Assembly (NCBI GenBank): GCA_027063225.1
Contig: JAMOSG010000011.1
Location: forward strand, 1-55,379
DNA from: Helicobacteraceae bacterium
GTDB taxonomy: Bacteria; Campylobacterota; Campylobacteria; Campylobacterales; Sulfurimonadaceae
Reading direction: 5' to 3'
Length of the DNA stretch: 55,379 bases
Made by a program: the position numbers and the translations under genes. A model generated the notes under the pieces. It searched no databases. It saw only the letters and a program-made list of their open reading frames with translations, and was not told the origin of the DNA. Below, piece after piece: positions 44,996 through 51,789 of this stretch (position 1 is the stretch's first letter; the number at the start of each line of letters is the position of its first letter).

Positions 44996-46678
44996 TTAAA
45001 TAGATGGTTTAGGCTCTGAAAAGTAGTAACCTTGTGAATAATCGATTCCCAATTCGTTGATTTTGTCTAAAACTTCTTTAGAGTGTACAAACTCTGCAAC
45101 CACTTTTGCACCTAAAGAGTGGGCAAACATTGTAATTGTTTTAGCAATATTATAACTCTTTTCATTTGTGTCTATATCTTTAATAAACTGACCATCTATC
45201 TTAATAAAATCTATATTCATAGCATGCACTCTTTCAAAGTTAGAGTTTTCTGCACCAAAATCATCAATAGCAATTAAAAAGCCAAACTCTTTTAGTTTTT
45301 GTAACTGTTCAATTTCATAGTGTATTTCATTGTTATCAGCTCCCTCTAAAATCTCTACAATAACACGTGATGGATCAATATTGTATTGCTCTGTTTTAAG
45401 TTTAAAATAATCTACAAGATATGTATCATTTAGATCTTGTTGTGAGATATTGATAGAGAAACTATAATTTGTTTTTTGAAAAACTTGGAATGTTTTGTCT
45501 ATCATAATATGTGTTATATCTGGAATCATTCCAGTGAGTTCAGCTACTTTAATAAATGAGGCTGGTTGATGAGTTTTTTGTGCTTTATCTACAATACGAG
45601 CAAGAGCTTCAAATTTCTCAATTTTTCCTGTTTTATTGTCTATAATTGGTTGAAAATAGGGTACTATTAAAAAGTCTTTCACTGCTTCTTTAATTAAAGG
45701 GGTGTATTCTTTGATTTGATGTTGAAATTTTTCTAAGGCTATATTTCCATTATATTTTGTAAAGCGATTTTTTCCTTTTATTTTAGACTCTTTAAGAGCG
45801 ATATGAGCATTTTTTAAGAGATAATCTGAACCTTGAGCAACAGCAATAGAAAGGGTACATTTAATGGTGAATGTATCTATATGAAACTCTTTTTCTTTAA
45901 TGATTTCTTGAATCCTTTTAAGAGAATTTTCGATAATGGAGATCTCTACATTTTCATAAACAATAACAAATTCATCTGCTCCTATATAGTATAAGGAAGC
46001 ATTATGTGTACAAAATAATTTTAATTCTTCAGAAATTTTCTTTAAAAGTAAGTCAGCATTTTTATAGCCATAAGTGATATTAATACTATCAAATTTATCA
46101 ATATTGAGTAATGCTAATATTTTATCTGTTTGTGTTTCAAGTTTTTTATTTAATGCTTTACGGTTTAAAAGGTTCGTAACATCATCATGCATAAGTTGAT
46201 TGATGAGTTGTTCTGTTTTTCTTTCAAGTTCTTGTTTTAATTCTTCGTTATATTGCATAAGAAGCTTTTCAGCATAAATGGTATGTACAACTTTTAAAAG
46301 AGATTTTTTCAAAAGTGTAACATCAAGTGGTTTAAGGATAAAATCGCTTGCTCCAAACTGTATAGCTTCTAAAAGGTGTTGTGCATCATTATAAGCTGTA
46401 AGAATAATGATTTTTTGATTATCTTGTATAGCTTTAATTTCTTTTAATAATTGTATACCATCCATTTTTGGCATATTAATATCAGTAATAACCAAATCAA
46501 ATTTTTTTGTTGTACTTGTATAAAATTCTAAAGCTTCAATACCATTTGTTGCAATTTGTATATCTTGAAATAAAATTTCAAATAAAGCTAAAAATTCTAT
46601 ACGCGTACTTTCATCATCTTCAACATATAAGACTTTTAATGTTTTTGTTTGTTCAATTAATTCATTAATATCATCCAT
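44996..46678 (-). CDS. Response regulator with degenerate GGDEF and intact EAL domain
   Basis: A 560-residue cyclic-di-GMP protein. Receiver domain (LKVLYVEDDES, phospho-acceptor Asp in LVITDINMPKMDG, Lys in ILKPLD) covers residues about 12-130; a coiled-coil link leads to a GGDEF domain whose signature reads IGADEF, so probably no cyclase activity. The EAL domain (about 305-560) has EALARI, the metal/catalytic residues in EILEGAD, IDDFGAENSNF and DFIKIDG, and ends QGYYFSEP, so it is probably an active phosphodiesterase. It lies 53 bases from the sensor gene downstream and 6 from the PP2C gene upstream. Confidence 0.9.
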   Translation of the reverse strand: MDDINELIEQTKTLKVLYVEDDESTRIEFLALFEILFQDIQIATNGIEALEFYTSTTKKFDLVITDINMPKMDGIQLLKEIKAIQDNQKIIILTAYNDAQHLLEAIQFGASDFILKPLDVTLLKKSLLKVVHTIYAEKLLMQYNEELKQELERKTEQLINQLMHDDVTNLLNRKALNKKLETQTDKILALLNIDKFDSINITYGYKNADLLLKKISEELKLFCTHNASLYYIGADEFVIVYENVEISIIENSLKRIQEIIKEKEFHIDTFTIKCTLSIAVAQGSDYLLKNAHIALKESKIKGKNRFTKYNGNIALEKFQHQIKEYTPLIKEAVKDFLIVPYFQPIIDNKTGKIEKFEALARIVDKAQKTHQPASFIKVAELTGMIPDITHIMIDKTFQVFQKTNYSFSINISQQDLNDTYLVDYFKLKTEQYNIDPSRVIVEILEGADNNEIHYEIEQLQKLKEFGFLIAIDDFGAENSNFERVHAMNIDFIKIDGQFIKDIDTNEKSYNIAKTITMFAHSLGAKVVAEFVHSKEVLDKINELGIDYSQGYYFSEPKPSI

Positions 46679-46684
46679 TCTTTT

Positions 46685-47836
46685 TTAGTCCTCTGTAGAT
46701 AAAAAAATATAAGTTATATCATCTTCTTGTTTTTTTATTTTTTGCTGCATAAAACTTCTAAATTCCATTTCTGTTTTTGCTCTTAAAAAATCTTCTAAAA
46801 GATATTGTTCATAAGTTGTATTGTTGTTGATCATATTTTCATTTAGACCATCTGAGTAAACAAGAAGTTTTTCTAAATTTAAGATATCTATTGTATCTAT
46901 TTTAAAAGATTGAGAATAAGGAGAAAGAGGAGGATTATTTGATTTTATAGTTGCAACTTCATGAGAATGTTTATTTTTGTAAAGTAGTGCAGGCATAGAA
47001 AATATGGCATAAGAGAGCTCTTTTTTTTCATGATTAAAAAGCAAAATAGTTGTTGATAGAGCTTCTTCTTCTAAAAGGTTTGGTTGAATATAGATAAAGA
47101 ATTGATCTATAAGTTGTTTAAGATTTAATATTGAAGTTGTATTAGTTTTATGTTTAGAAATATAATAGTTCATAAAAGAGGAGCTCAACATTGCTGTAAT
47201 TGAAGCAGAAATACCTTTTCCCATACCATCAGCAATAAAAACAAAATCTTCTTTATCACTTACTTTTTTTACAATATAACTATCACCACTTAAAATGTCT
47301 AAAGGCTTATAGTATGTACTAAGTGAGTGTTTAGTGTGTCTACTTTCATCTTTAATAATAAGTTTCTCTTTATCAAAACTAATACTTTCTTGATATTGAG
47401 AGTAATCAATTGAAAGTTGTTGTTGACGTAAAAGGATTCTATCTGCAATAACAGATTTTACACTTGTATCAAAAATTCTAAAAATACTTTCTTGAGTAAA
47501 AGGTTTTTTTAGAAAACTTGTAATGTTAACATCTAAAGCTTTTTGTAGTGTTTCATTCCCATCTATAGCGGTTACTAAAATGATAGGAATCGTAGCATCT
47601 AGCTTACGTATTTCTGCGGCCATATCAAGACCACTCATTTTTGGCATCATTTGATCGGTTAAAATCATATCTATATGGTGTTTTTTAAACTCTTTTAATC
47701 CTTCTTCTCCATTGGACGCAAAATAGACTTCTTGGAAGAATAAACCAAATAATTCTTTATATATTTTTAAAATATACTCTTCATCTTCTACACACAAAAT
47801 TGTAAGTGTTTTATATATTTCTTTATTTAATTGCAT
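46685..47836 (-). CDS. Response regulator with SpoIIE-type PP2C phosphatase output
   Basis: A 383-residue protein. The receiver (ILCVEDEEY, Asp in MILTDQMMPKMSG, Lys in FLKKPF) spans about residues 12-125. The C-terminal domain is a SpoIIE/RsbU-type Ser/Thr phosphatase: LSGDSYIV, the metal-binding FIADGMGKGISAS, LLVYSDGLNENM and EDDITYIFL. Such proteins dephosphorylate anti-anti-sigma (STAS) partners; none is encoded nearby. It leads the four-gene signalling operon and has its own promoter. Confidence 0.9.
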   Translation of the reverse strand: MQLNKEIYKTLTILCVEDEEYILKIYKELFGLFFQEVYFASNGEEGLKEFKKHHIDMILTDQMMPKMSGLDMAAEIRKLDATIPIILVTAIDGNETLQKALDVNITSFLKKPFTQESIFRIFDTSVKSVIADRILLRQQQLSIDYSQYQESISFDKEKLIIKDESRHTKHSLSTYYKPLDILSGDSYIVKKVSDKEDFVFIADGMGKGISASITAMLSSSFMNYYISKHKTNTTSILNLKQLIDQFFIYIQPNLLEEEALSTTILLFNHEKKELSYAIFSMPALLYKNKHSHEVATIKSNNPPLSPYSQSFKIDTIDILNLEKLLVYSDGLNENMINNNTTYEQYLLEDFLRAKTEMEFRSFMQQKIKKQEDDITYIFLSTED

Positions 47837-47866
47837 TTTTTACCTTGAATATTGTGAAAAGTCTAA

Positions 47867-47872
47867 ATTATA
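47867..47872 (-). promoter_or_regulatory. -10 box of the signalling operon
   Basis: TATAAT on the minus strand, 31 bases before the PP2C-type regulator start at 47836. An AAGG SD lies 7-8 bases before the ATG. Confidence 0.55.
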
Positions 47873-47901
47873 GAAGATGTATTTAAGTAAAACAGTTCTA
47901 T

Positions 47902-47911
47902 GATCATGATC
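47902..47911. promoter_or_regulatory. 10-bp palindrome GATCATGATC
   Basis: A perfect palindrome, extended by an overlapping ATGATCAT, lies about 30 bases upstream of the -10 box of the signalling operon and 17 bases upstream of a TATAAT that may serve cmoA. It is a candidate operator or a chance GATC-rich site. Confidence 0.3.
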
Positions 47912-47927
47912 TTATTTCGTTGGCGAT

Positions 47928-47933
47928 TATAAT
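47928..47933 (+). promoter_or_regulatory. Possible -10 box for cmoA
   Basis: TATAAT within GGCGATTATAAT, 127 bases before the cmoA start. It would give a leader of about 120 nt with a 15-base AT run (47976-47990) and a 14-codon reading frame. A TATAAA at about 47953 is an alternative. Confidence 0.35.
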
Positions 47934-48003
47934 TTCTTTTGATTTAAATTAGTATAAAACAACAGTTAAAAATTGATATATATATATATAGTAACGAATA
48001 ACT

Positions 48004-48048
48004 ATGAAACAGTGGAATATTAATTGCTCAGAGTGTAAAAAAGTGTAA
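48004..48048 (+). CDS. 14-codon upstream reading frame in the cmoA leader
   Basis: ATG at 48004 to TAA at 48046-48048 encodes MKQWNINCSECKKV, which ends 12 bases before the cmoA ATG. The CSEC pair looks like the start of a zinc-ribbon protein. No good SD is present, so this may be a leader peptide, a gene remnant or chance. Confidence 0.2.
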   Translation: MKQWNINCSECKKV

Positions 48049-48060
48049 ATAAGAGTAGAT

Positions 48061-48774
48061 ATGGAAGATAAAGTATTTAACAAACCAATAAAAAAACAGT
48101 TTGAATTTGATGAAGAGGTAGCAGCTGTATTTGATGATATGTTGCAAAGAAGTGTACCTTACTATAAAGACTCTCAAAAAATTACAGAGTTTTTTGTAGA
48201 TAAATATTTACAAAACGATGGTGAAATACTTTATGACTTGGGTTGTTCTACTGCTTCATTGCTTTTGAATATACAAAGAAATTTAAAAGTAGATGCAAAA
48301 CTTATAGGGTTAGATAACTCAAAAGCGATGCTAGAGCAAGCACAAAAAAAGATAGAAGCTTACAATGCAAAAAATATTAGAGTTGAAGAGGCAGATATTT
48401 TAAACTATGAGTATCAAAATGCAAAAGTGTTTGTGAGTAACTACACACTACAATTTATTCGACCACTTATGAGAGAAAAGCTTATTCAAAAAATTGCATC
48501 CTTTTTAGAGTGTGGTGGTATTTTTATATTTAGTGAAAAAGTTATCTCACACCATCCAAAATTAAACAAAGAGTTAATTGAGTGTTACTATGACTTTAAA
48601 AAGGAACAAGGTTATAGTGAATACGAGATAATGCAAAAACGTGAAGCATTAGAGAATGTGCTTGTTCCTTATAGTGAAGAGGAGAATATAAAGATGGCAA
48701 AAGATGCAGGATTTTACCACTGTGAAGTGGTTTTTCGCTGGGCAAATTTTGCGACATTTATTGCGATTAAATAG
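48061..48774 (+). CDS. cmoA: Carboxy-S-adenosyl-L-methionine synthase
   Basis: Makes carboxy-SAM from SAM and prephenate, used by CmoB for the cmo5U34 wobble modification of tRNA. The 237-residue protein matches family length. It has [16 protein letters not shown] near residue 40, the SAM loop [12 protein letters not shown] (about residue 59), and the conserved [10 protein letters not shown] and [13 protein letters not shown] stretch. cmoB is not in the window. The stop is 10 bases before the -10 box of the sRNA candidate. Confidence 0.93.
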   Translation: MEDKVFNKPIKKQFEFDEEVAAVFDDMLQRSVPYYKDSQKITEFFVDKYLQNDGEILYDLGCSTASLLLNIQRNLKVDAKLIGLDNSKAMLEQAQKKIEAYNAKNIRVEEADILNYEYQNAKVFVSNYTLQFIRPLMREKLIQKIASFLECGGIFIFSEKVISHHPKLNKELIECYYDFKKEQGYSEYEIMQKREALENVLVPYSEEENIKMAKDAGFYHCEVVFRWANFATFIAIK

Positions 48775-48783
48775 CTTTTTTTG

Positions 48784-48789
48784 TATAAT
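48784..48789 (+). promoter_or_regulatory. -10 box of the antitoxin-like sRNA
   Basis: TATAAT preceded by a run of Ts and a G (TTTTTTTGTATAAT), 10 bases after cmoA. It predicts transcription start near 48796, just ahead of the antisense element. Confidence 0.6.
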
Positions 48790-48795
48790 TAGATT

Positions 48796-48891
48796 ATCAA
48801 AGTGTGGTGCTTTGTGTATGTAGGTTAAAATGTCATGTGGTACCTACAAAGAACAGCCTTGTTAGTCTTTGACTAGCAGGGCTTTTTTTTT
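48796..48891 (+). ncRNA. Candidate antitoxin sRNA of a tandem type I toxin-antitoxin module
   Basis: A predicted RNA of about 95 nt between a TATAAT box and a strong intrinsic terminator; no convincing reading frame. Three blocks are exact reverse complements of the downstream peptide mRNA, in reversed order: 48815-48823 to 48951-48959 (9 nt), 48831-48841 to 48934-48944 (11 nt, covering the start codon), and 48843-48851 to 48922-48930 (9 nt, covering most of the SD). Its 5' half can fold as a stem TGTAGG/CCTACA (48819-48824, 48843-48848) with the 11-nt block in the 18-nt loop. It is encoded on the same strand as its target, which is unlike cis-antisense type I antitoxins. Confidence 0.7.
48855..48891 (+). 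terminator. Intrinsic terminator of the sRNA
   Basis: A 13-bp stem (48855-48867 and 48871-48883, two G-U pairs) with a 3-base loop, directly followed by nine Ts (48883-48891). It is the strongest intrinsic terminator in the window. Confidence 0.88.
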
Positions 48892-48893
48892 GG

Positions 48894-48899
48894 TTTAAT
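48894..48899 (+). promoter_or_regulatory. Possible -10 box of the peptide mRNA
   Basis: TTTAAT just after the nine-T run of the sRNA terminator. It would start the mRNA near 48906, leaving a leader of about 33 nt that contains the whole antisense target. TAAGAT at 48915-48920 is less suitable because the mRNA would then start at the SD. Confidence 0.4.
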
Positions 48900-48938
48900 G
48901 GTTGGGTTATGGGGTAAGATACTTTGTAGGAAAACCAC

Positions 48939-49013
48939 ATGACAATGGATCTACATACAGTAGGCTATCTGATTATAGCTGCAGTGTATATACTGTTTGC
49001 TATAAAGCAGTGA
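48939..49013 (+). CDS. 24-residue hydrophobic peptide, candidate type I toxin
   Basis: ATG at 48939 with an AGGA SD 7 bases upstream; TGA at 49011-49013. The peptide begins MTMDLHTVGY and continues with a single membrane-spanning stretch LIIAAVYILFAI, ending KQ. Size, one helix and a charged end match small toxic membrane peptides of type I systems. An ATG at 48945 is a possible second start. SD, start codon and codons 5-7 are antisense to the upstream sRNA. Without that pairing it could be read as a small subunit of a membrane complex, but no partner gene is near. Confidence 0.65.
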   Translation: MTMDLHTVGYLIIAAVYILFAIKQ

Positions 49014-49019
49014 CTACAA

Positions 49020-49044
49020 CCTAAGGGACTAACCACCCCTTAGG
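49020..49044 (+). terminator. Stem-loop after the peptide gene
   Basis: A perfect 8-bp stem CCTAAGGG/CCCTTAGG (49020-49027, 49037-49044) with a 9-base loop, 6 bases after the peptide stop. The T-run after it is short (CTTT, then further Ts at 49057). It is also the probable 3' boundary against the convergent lipoprotein gene. Confidence 0.55.
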
Positions 49045-49046
49045 CT

Positions 49047-49274
49047 TTAGCGCTGGTTTTTCTTTAAATCTTTCCCCTCTATCCAGTCAATGCTGTCACT
49101 TACACCTTTAGCAACGCCTTTGTAGGTTACAATATCATCCTCTCCACACTCTTTATGGTAGTAGCCTTGAACATCGTAGTACTCTTTGCAATCGCTATAG
49201 TATTTAAGTGAAATTCCATGTTTATTAATACACCCTAAAAAGAGTAGAGGGCTTAAAAGAAGAAGGTGTCTCAT
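49047..49274 (-). CDS. Small lipoprotein, unknown function
   Basis: A 75-residue protein with a lipobox LFLGC at residues 11-15 after a short hydrophobic signal. The mature part is polar, with two more Cys (DCKEYYD and KECGEDD) and no recognised domain. It starts with a 4-base ATGA overlap with the nth stop, so it is translated from the nth transcript. Confidence 0.65.
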   Translation of the reverse strand: MRHLLLLSPLLFLGCINKHGISLKYYSDCKEYYDVQGYYHKECGEDDIVTYKGVAKGVSDSIDWIEGKDLKKNQR

Positions 49275-49921
49275 ACTTTAAAACTCTCTTTTGTTTTACA
49301 AAATTCAGTTAAAAAACATTTATCACATTCAGGATTTTTTGCTTTACAAATATAGCGTCCAAAAAGTACCATCCCTTGATGAAGTGCATGGAGGTCATTT
49401 TTAAATTTTTTTACAAGTGTAGCTTCTGTTGCTTTTGCAGTTGTATCATCACTTAGTCCAAGACGGTGTGAAACTCTAAAAACATGGGTATCTACTGCCA
49501 TAAGGTTTGCACCTTCATGCTCTATCATAACCACATTTGCAGTTTTTTGCCCAACTCCTGCTAAGCTTTGTAAATCTTTTGCGTTAAGTGGTATTTCACC
49601 ATTAAAAACCTCTACAACACGTTTTGCCATTGCAAGGAGATTTTTTGCTTTATTATTAAAAAAAGAACAAGATTGAATTATTTTTTTAACATCATCCAAC
49701 TCTGCATTGGCTAACTCATAAACAGATGGGTATTTCTCAAATAGTGCAGGAGTTATAATGTTTACCCGTTTATCGGTACACTGTGCAGAGAGCATTACAG
49801 CTACTACAAGCTCATAAGCATTTTTGTAGTTAAGTTCAGTTACAGCGTCGCTATAACGCTGCACAAAACGTTTATGAATCTCTAAAATCTCTTTTTTTGT
49901 TGCTTTTTTTACTTTTTTCAT
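49271..49921 (-). CDS. nth: Endonuclease III
   Basis: Base-excision-repair DNA glycosylase/AP lyase for oxidised pyrimidines. With the ATG at 49921 the protein has 216 residues. The helix-hairpin-helix carries the catalytic Lys in LAGVGQKTANVV, the catalytic Asp is in AVDTHVFRV, and the [4Fe-4S] loop reads C-x6-C-x2-C-x5-C near the end. An upstream ATG at 49951 would add 10 residues with no family support. It is divergent from the PEB4-like gene, whose 5' leader it abuts. Confidence 0.95.
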   Translation of the reverse strand: MKKVKKATKKEILEIHKRFVQRYSDAVTELNYKNAYELVVAVMLSAQCTDKRVNIITPALFEKYPSVYELANAELDDVKKIIQSCSFFNNKAKNLLAMAKRVVEVFNGEIPLNAKDLQSLAGVGQKTANVVMIEHEGANLMAVDTHVFRVSHRLGLSDDTTAKATEATLVKKFKNDLHALHQGMVLFGRYICKAKNPECDKCFLTEFCKTKESFKV

Positions 49922-50007
49922 AAAGGTATTATAGTATGTTTTGTTTAACAACTATTAATTTAAAATTAGTAAGATTTCAAAAGATAATTATTCAAGGAAA
50001 CTTTAAA

Positions 50008-50832
50008 ATGACAAAGAAAATTCTAACTTCACTTTTATTTGTTGGCTCAATAGCTGCTGCACAAACACTTGTAACAGTTAATGGCACACCTATTACAGAT
50101 CAAGAGGTAGAGATGACGCTTATGCAAGCAACACAAGGGCGTTTTGATCAATTACCAGCAGATAAGCAAGAACTTTTTAAACAGCAAGTATTACAACAAC
50201 TTGTAGGTAAAGAGTTAGCGTATGGAGATGCTAAAAAAAGTGGTATTTTAAATTCTAAAGAGTTTAAAACTGAATTTGAAAAAGTTAAACAAAGAATCCA
50301 AAAAGATTTAGCAGTACAAATGTGGCAAAAAAAGATGCTCGATAAAATTGCTGTTTCAGATAAAGAGTTAAAAGATTATTATAAAGATAATAAAGAAGAG
50401 TTTGTACAACAAGAGAGTGTGCACGCTCGTCATATTTTAGTAAAAACTAAAGAGGAAGCACAAAAGATTATTGCTCAATTAAAATCTTTATCTGGTATGC
50501 CTCTAAAAGAGAAATTTATTGAACTTGCAAAGAAAGATTCTATTGGTCCTAGTGCTTCACGTGGAGGAGATTTAGGTTTCTTTGCAAAAGGGCAAATGGT
50601 ACCAGCTTTTGATAAAAAAGTGTTTAGTATGAAAGTTGGTAGCATTACAACTGAGCCTGTAAAAACACAGTTTGGTTACCATGTGATTTATCTTGAAGAT
50701 AAAAAAGAGGCTGCAACAAGAAGTTTCGATGAGGTAAAAGGTTTTATTGAACAACGTCTTAAAATGGAAAAATTTAAAGAGGTTATGAACAAAAAAATGG
50801 AAGAGCTTCATAAAAAAGCAGTTATTAAATAG
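50008..50832 (+). CDS. Periplasmic peptidyl-prolyl isomerase, PEB4/SurA-like
   Basis: A 274-residue periplasmic chaperone and parvulin that helps outer-membrane protein folding, related to Campylobacter PEB4 and H. pylori HP0175. The signal peptide (to about residue 19, AAA-Q) supports ATG 50008, with AAGGA upstream; the frame extends 24 codons further without cause. The N-terminal chaperone helices (about 20-130) precede the parvulin domain (SVHARHILVKTKEEA to FGYHVIYLED). It is followed 1 base later by the PLP-enzyme gene. Confidence 0.92.
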   Translation: MTKKILTSLLFVGSIAAAQTLVTVNGTPITDQEVEMTLMQATQGRFDQLPADKQELFKQQVLQQLVGKELAYGDAKKSGILNSKEFKTEFEKVKQRIQKDLAVQMWQKKMLDKIAVSDKELKDYYKDNKEEFVQQESVHARHILVKTKEEAQKIIAQLKSLSGMPLKEKFIELAKKDSIGPSASRGGDLGFFAKGQMVPAFDKKVFSMKVGSITTEPVKTQFGYHVIYLEDKKEAATRSFDEVKGFIEQRLKMEKFKEVMNKKMEELHKKAVIK

Positions 50833-50833
50833 G

Positions 50834-51703
50834 GTGTTACCTACACCAATTACGACCATCTCCTTAGATGGTCGCACTTTCTATATAAAAAGAGATGATC
50901 TTTTTGATTTTTATTTAGCGGGAAATAAATTTCGCAAACTCTATACACTCTTACAAACTCCAAAAAAAGATTTAACAAAAGTAATATCGTACGGTGGAAC
51001 TCAAAGCAATGCTATGGTTGCTATTGCAGCTTTATGTAAAGAAAAAGGGTGGACTTTTGAGTACTACACAAAACCAGTGAGTAGTTTTTTAAAAGAGCAA
51101 AAAAAGGGAAACTATATTGATGCTTTAAATTTTGGTATGCAACATATTGAGCTAGAGGAAAATCTTTATAGAGATTTTGTAGCTTCATTAAGTGTGACTT
51201 TAGATGAAAAAACTTTTGTGATACACCAAGGTGGAGCCAATAAAGAAGCACTTTTTGGTTTAGAGGTTTTAGCACAAGAGTTATTACAAGCTAATGTAAA
51301 ATTTGATGCTATTGCAACTCCATCAGGTACTGGAACCACAGCACTTTTTTTAGCAAAAAATATCCCCCACGTGAAAGTTTATACAACTCCATGTATTGGT
51401 GATGTAGAGTATTTAAAAACACAAATGTTAGCACTTGAGCCAACTTTACCAAAAAATTTAGTTATTTTAGAACCAAAACAAAAATACCATTTTGCAAAAC
51501 CCTATAACCATTTTTTTGCAATTTATGAAAAACTACTTGATGCTGGAGTAGAGTTTGACCTTTTATATGCACCTGCTATGTGGGAAGCTTTGTTGGAGCA
51601 AACAAAGGAAACAGTTTTATATATTCATAGTGGAGGAGTGAGTGGTAATGCTACGATGCAAGAGAGGTATGTTAGAAAGTTTAGTGTTATGCCACCTAAG
51701 TAG
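50834..51703 (+). CDS. PLP-dependent ACC deaminase/D-cysteine desulfhydrase-like enzyme
   Basis: A 289-residue fold-type II PLP enzyme. The PLP Lys is likely in AGNKFRKLYTLL (about residue 36), with SYGGTQSNA as the phosphate/Asn loop, a second TPSGTGTTALFLA loop and C-terminal IHSGGVSGN. The family includes ACC deaminase and D-cysteine desulfhydrase; both use a similar core, and the substrate cannot be read. It is shorter than the 330-residue norm. GTG start at 50834, 1 base after the PEB4-like stop. Confidence 0.8.
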   Translation: MLPTPITTISLDGRTFYIKRDDLFDFYLAGNKFRKLYTLLQTPKKDLTKVISYGGTQSNAMVAIAALCKEKGWTFEYYTKPVSSFLKEQKKGNYIDALNFGMQHIELEENLYRDFVASLSVTLDEKTFVIHQGGANKEALFGLEVLAQELLQANVKFDAIATPSGTGTTALFLAKNIPHVKVYTTPCIGDVEYLKTQMLALEPTLPKNLVILEPKQKYHFAKPYNHFFAIYEKLLDAGVEFDLLYAPAMWEALLEQTKETVLYIHSGGVSGNATMQERYVRKFSVMPPK

Positions 51704-51736
51704 CAAAACTTTGTGTAAAAATGTTGTACAATTCCC

Positions 51737-51762
51737 TCGAACATTAAAAAAATCGTGTTCAA
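51737..51762 (+). promoter_or_regulatory. Inverted repeat in the clpB leader
   Basis: TCGAACA (51737-51743), 12 bases, TGTTCAA (51756-51762): six of seven positions symmetric. It sits 4 bases after a TACAAT -10-like box at 51727-51732, a position suited to an operator. It is neither CIRCE nor HAIR by sequence. Confidence 0.35.
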
Positions 51763-51789
51763 AAATTACAAAAAAAAGAGGTAATAATC

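Noticed and set aside
47976..47990. Alternating AT run as a phase-variable repeat
   Set aside because: It is non-coding and only 15 bases long; no effect on a promoter spacer can be shown.
48775..49046. tRNA, 6S RNA or riboswitch reading of the cmoA-nth gap
   Set aside because: No cloverleaf, T-loop sequence or known aptamer core is seen; the antisense blocks and peptide ORF explain the region better.
51721..51789. CIRCE or HAIR heat-shock operator upstream of clpB
   Set aside because: Neither TTAGCACTC-N9-GAGTGCTAA nor CTTGAGT-N7-ACTCAAG is present; only the different GAACA/TGTTC repeat is seen.
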